A stretch of 64,000 nucleotides of DNA from Chrysophaeum taylorii (lineage: Eukaryota > Sar > Pelagophyceae > Pelagomonadales > Pelagomonadaceae), in NCBI GenBank assembly GCA_029834535.1, contig JAQMWT010000319.1, forward strand, positions 84,292 through 148,291, in the 5' to 3' direction. The translations under genes were made by a program, and so were the position numbers. Below, one piece after another: positions 29,991-40,690 of this stretch. Each line of letters opens with the position of its first letter. Positions within the stretch are counted from its first letter, which is position 1. The notes beneath the pieces were generated by a model. It was not told the origin of the DNA, did no database searches, and was given only the letters and a program-made list of their open reading frames with translations.

Positions 29991-31337
29991 GTCCTCCACA
30001 CCATTCTTGCCTCCTTGGATGCCACCAACCCCACCCAAGATGCTGCATTGCATCTTTCACCTCCTTTCCCCATTCATCACCCCCCTTCATCCCCTTCCAA
30101 GCCAACCTCCGATACCTCTCTCCCGATTCTACTATCACCACCTCCACGGATGCCCCGGACCCGGTTCTCCTGGTTCACCAACCGCTCCTCCTATCTGTCC
30201 TCAACTCCCCGCCATCTCTGGCCCCTCCTCCAATGACATGCCACTCTTCGCCTCTCTGGGCACCCCACTTTGCACCCGATCGCCTCCATGGCCACCTGGT
30301 TCATACCAACTCGACCACGTCCCCGCGTTCGAGTTGCGAGGGCGTACATCCAACACCGGCGACCGTACCCCTACCACCGGCGACGATCATCACCACGTGC
30401 AAAGTCCCACCAAGAAACAAGACCACCCACATCAAGATTCGACAACTCGGAATCAGCAATCAGGACAGCTCTATCTACGATGGTAACGAACACCATCACG
30501 TTGCCACGGCATGCATAAAAGGCTCCCTCTCTCTTTGGGCGCAACGGCCCAGACAGCAGCCCTGATGACGTGCAAAGCGAAACCAAGAAGCAAAACAATG
30601 TAGATAAAAAGTCGACAAATTCCGAATTATTATCGACCAACCAACAGCTCTCTCTCTCTCTCCCTGATGGTCATGATCACCATCGTGCTGCCAAGACATG
30701 CACAAAAGGGCTTCTTCTCTCTTCGGCACAACGGCGGCCCAGGAGGCAGTCTTGCCGACGGAAAGATAAGCCACCTCGTTCCCACGACCGACAAGTCAAC
30801 GCACAAGACACTTCGAGATGTTCCCGAACTATTACGCCTACATCGACTATGGCAACCACGCTCAAGGATCTATAGCCCCAACGTCTTCAATGCCCCAGGC
30901 AACAGAGCCGCAGTCTGCTGACGACATCATCTCCGATTCCGCCCTCTGGTCTGATGCGTACTGCGAAGAACCTAGTCAAACTTCACTTATCTCGAAGATA
31001 GTCTCCCCGACCATTCCCGATCAGCCACTTGATCCAAGCGCCATCACCAATGCCCCCCCATCCACAAGGACAAGACACGCTCTCAATGATCCCACATCAC
31101 CATACTCGCAGGAACTCACCGGACCCACAGGTATCAGCTCAGATTCGACAGGCACTCCCGCCTTGTTCGATATCTCTTGATCAGCCGCTCCCGATCACTT
31201 CAAAGCTGGTTCCACCTCGCTGCCTTCTCTCTATGAAGACAGGCACGCACTGCCGCTCACACTAGGCACTCACTGCTGGGCACCCATCATCCACCTTCCC
31301 GACCGGATGCACTGGATGACACTGCTCAGCAGGTTGC

Positions 31338-32822
31338 ATGGAGCCACCTGCGATCGCCACGTTACGATTCTATTTGGATGTCATCGCACGAGCATCAGTC
31401 GCAGCACATGATCACCCGCTCTTCAACTCTTATTCAGAGGACGCATTCCTTTCGGATGCCGACCCTTACATCTCACCACGACCAAGCTTTTGGAAAGCCT
31501 CCATCATGGCCGCAGTCACAGACACAGATTTCGAGAGGTATGAACGCCCCGATCAGCCGCAAACTGTGCACGCTTCTATTGCGACCACCTCGGTCCTTTA
31601 TGTCCGCTTGCATAGCTCTCTTCTGGACGCCACACGCTTACGCTGCCTCCAGAAAAAAATCGATGTTGCGCTCTCAGGAGACATTCTCCGCGCGCACTGC
31701 ACAGACTCGCTCCACCTCCTGAACCGCTTCTGTCAGCATTTTCGCTCAACAGAAATGTACTACGACGAATGTTCCATGCCAGCTGCCGGCTCCACCGAAG
31801 ACATGCACAATCGCCACGCACGATGCCTCCCTCAACAGCGTCTTATCGCTCGGCACGTCACTCCTCATTCGAGGACACAAGTCACATGCCCGCACCTTAG
31901 AATGCAGTATACGCCTACGGGCAACAACCCTGGTCACTACGGCACTCGCTGCTCTGGTCCCCGCGTCTCCGCCATTGAGGATGCACCCAGCATGACTGAC
32001 CCTTCCATCGCCCTTGGCTCTACCGCACTCACGCACTATGACCATAGCGAACTCGCACTCTCCTTTGGCGATCCCCCTTTTCGATTTCCCGCACTGGACC
32101 CCACGCATTCCAGGCCGGATATTCTCCCCCACGGGATCTCAGCTCATGCACCCATCTGCACTACCTCGCAGACAGGTCAGCCGCGCGCCACACCAATTTT
32201 AGAACTGATTTCGGAACACTCGCATCACGCGATTTTGCTCTTGGAGCATGACCCGCTTCTCGATGCTCTCCGCATCACCGCCGCCTTTAACGCCAAGACA
32301 ATCGTCACTTCCACCGACGCTCCGCGCCGCCACGTGTCTCACGACCTTCTGATCACCAACATAAGTCGCTCGCGCCCGCACCAAGTCGCGCACGCCTTAC
32401 GAGGGCGTATTTCAATTGGTGACCTCAGAGGTCTTTCGACGCATTTTTCGACGTCCGACTTTGAACAACTTACGAGTCACTTTACGGCAATCCCCAATGC
32501 CAAGACGTCTGACGCTGCACAACCATGTCTCTGGAACTCCCCAGCCACAGAAACTGCCAGACAAGAAAGCATTCAGCTCCCCACAGCTGCTCAACAGCTA
32601 CTTCTAATCTCGCACGTAGCAACGACTGTTATCTCGCAGTCTCTCTTGGACGAAAAGACGAAAGATAAGACTACAACGGCTAGCTGCGCCAGTCAGCCCA
32701 TTGATGTAGCAGACGAGACAATGCAAACCAGCTGCACAGCACGGTTCCAGACTCTAAGCAGACAATGCCCAGGTTCAACGCTCAATCGGTCAACCAAGCA
32801 TACGTCGACCTTGCACTGCTAG
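31338..32822 (+). CDS. Hypothetical 494-residue protein of element B
   Basis: This is the longest frame in element B (ATG 31338). It is rich in Ser, Thr, His and Cys, with one possibly structured part (AILLLEHDPLLDALRITAAF, about residues 300-320). I recognise no domain. Since the whole element has long, weakly coding plus-strand frames, it may be chance in a biased sequence. Confidence 0.3.
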   Translation: MEPPAIATLRFYLDVIARASVAAHDHPLFNSYSEDAFLSDADPYISPRPSFWKASIMAAVTDTDFERYERPDQPQTVHASIATTSVLYVRLHSSLLDATRLRCLQKKIDVALSGDILRAHCTDSLHLLNRFCQHFRSTEMYYDECSMPAAGSTEDMHNRHARCLPQQRLIARHVTPHSRTQVTCPHLRMQYTPTGNNPGHYGTRCSGPRVSAIEDAPSMTDPSIALGSTALTHYDHSELALSFGDPPFRFPALDPTHSRPDILPHGISAHAPICTTSQTGQPRATPILELISEHSHHAILLLEHDPLLDALRITAAFNAKTIVTSTDAPRRHVSHDLLITNISRSRPHQVAHALRGRISIGDLRGLSTHFSTSDFEQLTSHFTAIPNAKTSDAAQPCLWNSPATETARQESIQLPTAAQQLLLISHVATTVISQSLLDEKTKDKTTTASCASQPIDVADETMQTSCTARFQTLSRQCPGSTLNRSTKHTSTLHC

Positions 32823-35800
32823 AGGCTCCTGTCTCACTCATGGCTGATGCACCCCACTCGATTGATCAGTCTTTCAGACATGTCCCGCTCGCAGAAGCAC
32901 CACCGCAGGACGCACGGGTACATCATGAGGATAAATGGTAAGCGCACCACGATTACGCGCACTAGCTCATTGCGCCTATCTGATCACGATGAGATGAAGC
33001 TACAGCTTCGCTTGTTCGCTTCGCCTCTGGAAGACAAAGGCCGCCGCCTTCCAGGCACCTGACTCGCCCCTGCCGCTGCAATCCGCGGCAGCACAGACGA
33101 TCTCGCCTCCCTGCATGACTGCAGATCAGGCACTAGCCAATGTCAGCACTCGCCAGAGGTATACGCACCCGCTGGAATCTTACCAGCACGACTACCTCAG
33201 CCAGGCAGGTCACTGCACCACCTCGGTCTTCCCTGACACCAGGTCGATGCATCGTTCCTTCGCGACCACTTCACGTCATCTAATGGACGACTATGATCTC
33301 GAGCACGAACTCATCGCAACGCTTGAGTCATCCCCGAGCATGAACCCTATTTTGGATCCAAATCAGTCTATCCCACAGGAACCTTGGCCGCCAGACGCTA
33401 CCTATATGCCCGTGGGTTCTCCATTGGCTTCCTTCATAGCTCTTGACTACAGCAGAGACAAGATGCAACCATCCCATGCGACTACTCGTTTGGAACACAA
33501 GCACTTCCTTCATGTCAGATGTTTACGCTCATAGTACCGCCACACACGGCAACCAAGATCAACGTGGACTGCGTTTCACCCTCATCTCTGAGCGCCACCC
33601 CCGACATGCTGCTCACCGCACTGTTAGCCAGCTCTATCACGTCCGATTCAGCTCCCATCGCCTTTGTATAACGTCATATTCCGAGTACAGCTCAGACACC
33701 GCACAGGCTCCTGCGCACTCGCGACGGCACGCTCACCGCCCCTCTCGGTTTAGACTACCCATATAGCGCCATCTTCATGGTACACTCGCCGTCAACTGAG
33801 ATGCACGATCGCGTGATGCACAGAACGATACCCGAACATCTATTGTTTCAGGTTCAACACAGCACTGTCGTTTCAGTCACCGCTAACGCGCCCCCTCCGA
33901 CCGCCGCCCGGTTCTGCGTTCGTTCCTCAACCACGGTCTCTCAGCCTCGCCGGCAATTCGAAGATTTCACCAAGTTCAAGTATCGAGGGCGCATTCTTTT
34001 TCGGCCGCCGACAAGACCCGTTACGACTCGTGTCAGCCACGCTATCTATGGGTACTCTGGCTACATCGGAACTCACCTCAAGGCACGTACTGAAGTCCCT
34101 CTTCCTAAGGACCTCCGTCACACGACAAGACCTGATGAGCACTCGTCGTTTCTCCCCGCTTCAACGCGATTCCCGACGATTTGTGATGACACTCAGTTTC
34201 ATCATCAATGCATTTCTGAGCCTCCCACACTCTTCCGTCAGCCTCTTGCAGGTCACACCTCTCAAGTTTCAGTTCACCCCGCATGCTGCCATATGCAAAT
34301 GAAGTTCTGTCATGCCAACGCCACGTGCTGCAGTTATCGCCAAACTCGCGCAACAAATGCCCGCCACTAGATGATAGCCGCACGCAGAGTCCTTTGCTCG
34401 CCCCTTTTAACGTCCCTCCCAGCACTATGCTTGACGCTGCTGAAGCTCTGCACCTCTATGGTTCGGTTACAGCACGACTTCACACGACATCCTCGCCCAC
34501 TTCTGTCCACGATTCGCACATCTATCGACATTATTGTTAGAATTCTGCTTCGGACACAGCTCAGACTGCACTCGCATAATATGCTCTTATGACGCACCCG
34601 GTTCGCTCCTCTCCGTTCACACTGCAGGTTCCATCTTGCAGAACTCCGAGCCCAACAGCCGCCATTGCGATTCGCACCCAGTCGACATTTTTTTCCGTAG
34701 CACTCGCGAGGATAACCCCCAATCTCGATAGGTTGGACGCGCGCTCTGCTCTCAGCATTCTATCGAATGTCACTGCAGCACACCGCATGCCCCACCCAGT
34801 TGTGTTACGAACCAAGGGAAGTCAATTGCCACGCCTATCTCTTCCTTTATTCCCGCACACTCGCTGCCAGCCACAGTCTCGCACGACTCATTCTTATCGG
34901 ACAGTCCTCGCACTATGGCCATTGTCTCACATCAGATTCACTCTTCGGACATCTCCAGTCCACAGATTCATCCTCTCTTGAAACATACGCTCCCTCCGTG
35001 TTGTATACTGTACAGCTCCCGCGTATCGACACCATCCTTCTGTCTAATTTGTCTCAACTTTCAGTCACTGCACATTTCACCACGCTCACTCGCGCTAGTA
35101 CATCAAGGGAAGTTTGATTCTGGTGAAAAAAAAAACGACTCCGGACATGAAATGAATTCTGGATCAGGTGATTGTCACGACGACCCAGGATTACTTTGCA
35201 TAATAGAACACGACCCTCCAGTCGAACACGAAAGATGCGACTCCGACCATACCCTCGAAGTCAGCTCTCCCCCAGGCAAGGACAATGTCTTCGAACAGTC
35301 CATCGCCTTCAGGCATTTACTCCTGTTGCCCGACTCTTCTGCACAGGACACACGTCTGCATCCACCATCATACGCGACACACTCGCAAACTTCAGTCCCA
35401 GTCCAATCATCTTTTGATGATAGCAAACGGCAACCTCCACCAGACCACAACTCCAGGTCTACAGCCAAGACTCAGGACTACCGACAAAACCCTAGCATCT
35501 CAAAATTATCTTTAGAATTGTTTCATCTTTATTTTTCCACCCCCAGACGACTGACTTTATCCCGATATCAACGTCACACGATGATTATTCGCACGTTATT
35601 TTAGACGCTCATAGTCTAGCTTCAGTTGTCCCACGCTACACTCAGGACGACAGCTTCGACACGCATGTGACAGGCAATTCTGGTTCTCTCATCTTCCAGA
35701 AACAGCACCGCCTTGCTCGCTCTCATTACGACGATCACCTTACCATGTCGAAACCGATTCGGCGGTTAAATGGACATATCTCTTCATGGGATAACGCTGC

Positions 35801-36481
35801 CGCTCCGTCACATCGTCGCATGTTTATCAGCACGTCTCTAGTCACCATAGAATGTTTTTCTCATGATCGCAGTTCATTTGCCGACATATCGTTTTGTCAT
35901 TGCATGATCCATGCCATCGCTACCCATTAGACAACTCATTCTATTGCGAGCATCCCTCCGCCACTTAGGGTGATTTATCCACCCGCACGCACAGTCATCC
36001 TATATCATGGAACAGCCACGACTTAATAATCCAAGCAACTCTCGTCGTATTCAACGATGACACTAGTACACTCGCTTATTCCTCACGATGTTGGGTCATT
36101 ACATCTTTCTTTCATCAGACACTGAACAAGATGATGATCTCATCTCTAGTACTGTATTCGCCGTATTTCACGCGTAGCCCACTGAGCATCTTCTTTCACG
36201 TTCCCTCTTCTTTCCGATCGATGCTTTTCCCTTTTCGCTTATTCGCCTCCTCCTCTCGCATCCTCCTCTTTGTTTCCCTTTTCAACCTATTCCGCGTTCT
36301 ACTTTGCGCTCTTTCTCCTTTCTCGCTTTACACTCTCCTGCTACTCCGCTTTACTCTATCTCTCTCGTGCACTTCGCACACTTCTCATCACACGCCCCCT
36401 CGACGTCTATTCGCCTTTGGCCAGACATTTTTTTTGTTTTGTTCCAGATTTTCGCTCATCACCGAGTTCAATCTGCGAGGG
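32823..36481 (+). other. Element B interior, no recognisable gene
   Basis: Many short plus-strand frames of similar composition occur, none longer than about 230 codons and none with a family motif. From 36130 to 36440 the sequence is strongly pyrimidine-rich on the plus strand. Confidence 0.45.
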
Positions 36482-36567
36482 CGTAGAGATACATATTTGA
36501 TTTAGGGTTTGTACCCCCCTCCGATCACTCACACACCAAACCACCAATAAAATCGCTGTGTCGAAAC

Positions 36568-37086
36568 TGCGGGCTCTCAACGCGCTTCAACTCCGTCCTT
36601 TTTTTTTGAGTGGGACGCTCTCGACTGAGACAACAACGGGACTTTTTTTTTACCTCCGGGCTAAGCTTCGCGCGTTCGTAACGGCGCATGATGTGGGCGC
36701 CCGCGTCGCTCCTGGAAATATATTTGTGCTGGTTCTTTCGTGTGCTTTCAGATAATCAATCGTCCGCCCGCCCGTGTCTCCAGCGGCACCAGCAGCGCCC
36801 TCAGCCCCTTGGGCACGCCTCCCCTTTTTAGCTAGTTGGCAGTCGTCTATCTACACCCCTCCGGTTCTGGCACCATAATAATAAGGGAAAAGTCAAGTTT
36901 TGGTCACCGTAAACCCTCAACAAGTTTGGTCACTTAAGTTTGGTCATCTTGTTGACTAAACTTGTGCTCTTAGAGAGCAAACATACGGTTCGTCGTGACA
37001 AAACAAGGCCCGCGTTGATCAAGCTTTAAGCAGTTCTGTTCATGTCGTCGCGCTGTGACTGACTCCGGAGCGTCCTTCGACTTGGA
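36568..37086. other. No gene seen
   Basis: A short direct repetition of AAGTTTGGTCAC occurs at about 36895-36950. Otherwise nothing could be supported. Confidence 0.5.
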
Positions 37087-37730
37087 AACGAACGACGAGG
37101 AGGACGGTATCGATGCGGGTTTCGTCGTCGCTCAGGTCGCGTGGTGGTGTTAAACACCGCCGACGTCGGTTGACCACGACGCCGAGAAAAGAAAACAACA
37201 AGTCTAAGCGTGCCCAGACGAAGAAGGGGAACGACTATCTATGGGAGATCGCCGAGTACGCTGTCGTCGCAGCTCAGAGCGTGCAAAAAATACGAGGGTA
37301 GTCCACTTTTCTCGACCTAATAACCAAGATGAGATGGCCAATTTCAGCATGTGTGTTCTCGAGGCCGACTTGCAGCAGCATCTGATGTTCGACACGGGCG
37401 GCAAGTTTTTAGACGGCGTTTACAACAACATGGTCTACAGCGCGACAGCGCTGTCGTTCAAGTGCTATATGCAAGATGCAGCTTTTATGTGCGTGCTGGT
37501 CGTTGTGATGTGCAAGTAGACAATACCGTCGTCACGTGTGTTGTTGTAAAAGGCACGCCTGCTCTCGGAACCTTCGTGCTGACAAAAAAAGATCCAGCTA
37601 TCGCGCGAAGTACTTCTGCGAGGCCGTGTCGGTCCTCATGAAGGGCTTTATGGAGGGCAAGTCAGGGGGCTCTTCTTTCTCGGCATATGCGTTTTTGATA
37701 GACATCTGCGCCAATGTCATCCGCTATTAA
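37087..37730 (+). pseudogene. Unrecognised broken gene
   Basis: Three plus-strand frames hold protein-like stretches in sequence: a basic segment (RRRRLTTTPRKENNKSKRAQ), then EMANFSMCVLEADLQQHLMF with GGKFLDGVYNNMVYSA, then RCDVQVDNTVVTCVVVKGTP, then KYFCEAVSVLMKGFMEGKSG ending SAYAFLIDICANVIRY and a stop at 37728-37730. At least two frameshifts are needed. I do not know the family. Confidence 0.35.
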
Positions 37731-38799
37731 AGGCACGAGATGACGAACCGGGATCGTTCGCTGTAGTCTGTCATAAACATCGAGAACTAATAAGGCGCAT
37801 CCGAATGAATAATCTTGGGCGACGACAAAAACAGCGTGGTATCAGCGATGTCTTACGCAGGCCTTGTTTGTGGATGTTGTTCTGCGAGTATTCGCATGTT
37901 GATGCGCGCGTGTATGGTCAAACTTGGAGGTATTCAATTTGGTGTGATCAAATTTCGAACATCAAACTTGTCGTATTTTAGACTCGTACTGATGATGACT
38001 GGGTTAGAATTAATTACAGGAGTGGTGTCAGCGATCTCTTCCGGAGCGAGGCTGTCGACGTCTTGACATCCCTTCGCGCCGCAGCTTGTATTATTTGCCG
38101 TCTTAAATTCTCGTACAGTTCTCGACGGTGCAGCAGCAGCTCCCGGGGAGATCTTGCGGTGGGGCGGGGTTGTCGAGATGCGCGAGGAGGAGGAGGATGA
38201 TAAGGAGGTGTTCACACTGACGGTCGTGCGAGTTGTTTATGCTGGCGTCACGGCACGTGCTCGCGTTGCCGTTTCCCCATGATCAAGCTGGACAGCTATT
38301 GAACTCCGGATCGGGTACGCGACGGTGAGGAACTCCTGAACGCGGTCCTGTACTGTCCCGCACAAGTGTGGGACTACAATCAGTCTTTGGGTGCTCCCTC
38401 CAGGGGCGGTGCTCGCGCAGTTTCTTCTCGAGGGGGTCGTCGTCGAGTTTCGCGTTTTAACTCGACGACCCCGAGTCGATTATTATCAAAGACGCTGTCC
38501 CTCTCGGAGAGAAGATTTTGGGATGCAGAATGGGGTAATCCGTCCGTCTCACCTCGCGCAGACCATGTAATAAGTCTGGTGGTGTCCGATGTGTCTGCAT
38601 GTTGGTGAAGAATGACGTGCGACCACGGCAACACCAGCACCGTGGTGAGTCGCGGTTTGGGTGGCTTCTACGAACGATGGAAAGTGCGAGAATGGGCCCA
38701 GCTTAAGTACGCCAAAGCCGTGGGAAAAATCTGCTCTCGAGGCCGCTACGTGCGTCGCTGCCCGATCCCTAATAATAACCCTCACAAGGGTAAGAGGGT
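37731..38799. other. No supported gene
   Basis: Short frames on both strands show no family features. The phosphorylase gene that follows could have an upstream exon here, but no convincing N-terminal sequence was found. Confidence 0.4.
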
Positions 38800-39555
38800 A
38801 TGTACTACAGTGATGCAAATGGTGTGCCCGTGTGCGATAAACGCGTCACTCACCTCAACGTCGCCCGCGGCGACGTCGCCAACCGCATCCTTTCCGTTGG
38901 TGCGACGGCGCGCGCCAAACGGATCGCCGGGATGCTCTCCAACGTGAAATCAGTCGAAGCGCCGCGCGGCTTCGTCACGTACACCGGAACGTACCGGAAC
39001 ACGGAGGTCTCGGTGATCGCGACGGGGATGGGGGCAGCGATGATGGATTTTGTCGTTCGCGAGGCGCGGTTCGTTGTGGAGGGTCCGATGGCTATAGTTC
39101 GCCTCGGGACCTGCGGGGCGCGCGGCTTGAACCCAGGAACGGTCGCTGGTGCTGGCAGTTCGGTCTTCGTGACGTCGCACAAGGGCTACGAAATTTCGCC
39201 CCCCGAATTTCCGGATCCGAAGTTAACGGAACTCGTCGGGTTCCCGCAGTACCGGAACGCCACAACGGATAGTTTTTACTCGTCCCAGGGCCGGAGGGAT
39301 CCGAACTTCGACGACAGAAACAACGAGCTCCGCATCGACGCGACGACGATGGAGATGGAGACGTACCACCTTTTTCGCCTCGCCCGGATTGCCGCAAAGA
39401 GTGCGCCGATCCACGCGGCCGCGGCGGCGATTGTCTGCGCGGATCGCGACTCGGGGGACGTCATCGCCACCGAGACCCTCCACGCCATCGAACTCTCTGC
39501 TGGAACCTCGGTCCTCGACGCCCTCGTCGCCTTCGACTTGACGTCCGAACCTTGA
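38800..39555 (+). CDS. Uridine/purine nucleoside phosphorylase family protein
   Basis: The protein has 251 residues from ATG 38800. Features of the PNP/UDP phosphorylase family, which split nucleosides with phosphate to base and ribose-1-phosphate, are HLNVARGDVANRILSVGATA (phosphate-binding start), RGFVTYTGTYRNTEVSVIAT, TGMGAAMMDFVVREA, a central IVRLGTCGARG, and METYHLFRLA in the position of the nucleoside-binding EME segment. A late CADRDSGDVIATE segment precedes the C-terminal helix. It is a little shorter than typical eukaryotic uridine phosphorylases (about 300 residues), so an upstream exon may be missing. Uridine is the more likely substrate but this is inference. The frame is intact. 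Confidence 0.85.
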   Translation: MYYSDANGVPVCDKRVTHLNVARGDVANRILSVGATARAKRIAGMLSNVKSVEAPRGFVTYTGTYRNTEVSVIATGMGAAMMDFVVREARFVVEGPMAIVRLGTCGARGLNPGTVAGAGSSVFVTSHKGYEISPPEFPDPKLTELVGFPQYRNATTDSFYSSQGRRDPNFDDRNNELRIDATTMEMETYHLFRLARIAAKSAPIHAAAAAIVCADRDSGDVIATETLHAIELSAGTSVLDALVAFDLTSEP

Positions 39556-40377
39556 TGCGGTGTTCTTCTTGACTTTCGGCGACGCGAGCACGGACTGCCG
39601 TCGGCTCTCCGTCTCTCCGTATTAGACGGACGGTGTCCCGAGCATCTGCTTTACAATCATGGATATATATGGATATATATATATGGATGTTTGGTGGTTC
39701 CGACGATGATCTCGAGCACCGCGAACGGCGGGAGGGAAGCTGATCGCGTACTGCGAGCTCTATGACGAGTATTTCACGTTCGGTCGACGGCGGTCGCTCT
39801 TGGCGCCAAGGAACAACGGTCCTCAATCCTAGGCGAAGCCGACACGACGCTCTCGGTAGTCGTACCTCTTGGTGTCCCCGTCGCAGCACTACAGGGATTG
39901 ACTTGGCGTCGCGGCTTCGGAAAGACCGCCCTCTTTTGGTGCGTTTCGCAACGCGGATTTCGCCGACGCGACGCAGCAGTCGTCTTATCGACGACGAGCT
40001 AATGACGGAATGCGGTCGGCATAACGAGGTGGGCGACGGGTACTGCGGCTACCGCGGTAGCGTGCGGCAGGTTCTCGGTCCTAAAGCGCATTGTTTTTTT
40101 TTTTGCGCCGACTCAATCACCGCCGCGCGAATACGTCGAGATGGCGCGAGAGGATCCGAGGACAACCCTGACGCCGTCGTCAAGCTGTCACTCGACCCCA
40201 ACTTTGGGCAGCACCACGTTGCGAGGAGGCCGTCGGATCTTCCTGCCGTCGAGACTGCACTCGGCCCTGTTCGGCAGCAGCAGCACCGACTCGCGTATCG
40301 ACGGGCTAGTCCCGAGCCAACGTTCACTCGACGTCGCTTTTGGACGGACATCACTGTTCGAAGATCGACGCTGACGG
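39556..40377. other. No supported gene; TA-rich microsatellite
   Basis: A GGATATATAT microsatellite sits at about 39660-39688. Frames that cross this stretch on both strands have no family signature. Confidence 0.45.
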
Positions 40378-40690
40378 GACCTTCGAAGACGTGCCGTTTT
40401 TCCGTCGCTGCACATCGAGTGAGCTGGAATTTGAGCACGACGGCAGAGTTCACTACACGTCCTGGGCGTGCGTCGAACTCGAGCACGCTGCCATCGCAGT
40501 ACACAGATGGCTGATTATGCGCTCACAACGAGCGCGCCACGAAGTGCTAATTCTCGCGCTTGCCGCATTGAGTGAAGACTGATAGTGCGCGAGCTAGATA
40601 GGGCGCGAGAGAGCGAGGTACGAGAGGTCAGCCCATCAGCGTCGAGACGAGGACGAACTTCCTTCTTTCTTTTCGCATTATACCAAAGTT
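40378..40690. repeat. Dispersed repeat R2, copy 2
   Basis: It matches 16137-16450, including CTTCGAAGACGTGCC near one end and GTCGAGACGAGGACGAACTT near the other. The minus strand keeps FDARPGRVVNSAVVLKFQ and RHVFEG. Confidence 0.65.

Larger units (their letters stand above)
28686..36567 (+). mobile_element. Element B, large LTR-flanked element without recognisable pol
   Basis: Near-identical terminal direct repeats of about 85 bp lie at 28686-28771 and 36482-36567. Each contains TTTGATTTAGGGTT, GTACCCCCCTC, an AATAAA polyadenylation signal and CGCTGTGTCGAA. The 3' end and the sequence just before it also match the 3' end of element A. The 7.9-kb interior has a gag-like coiled coil near its 5' end and many short plus-strand frames, but no integrase, reverse transcriptase or RNase H. 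It looks like a large non-autonomous derivative (LARD-type) that used the machinery of element A or a relative. Confidence 0.6.

Noticed and set aside
31338-32822. Methyltransferase in element B (EHDPLLDALR and a later PCLWNS)
   Set aside because: No motif I, ENV or motif X in order; the two matches are isolated and the spacing is wrong.
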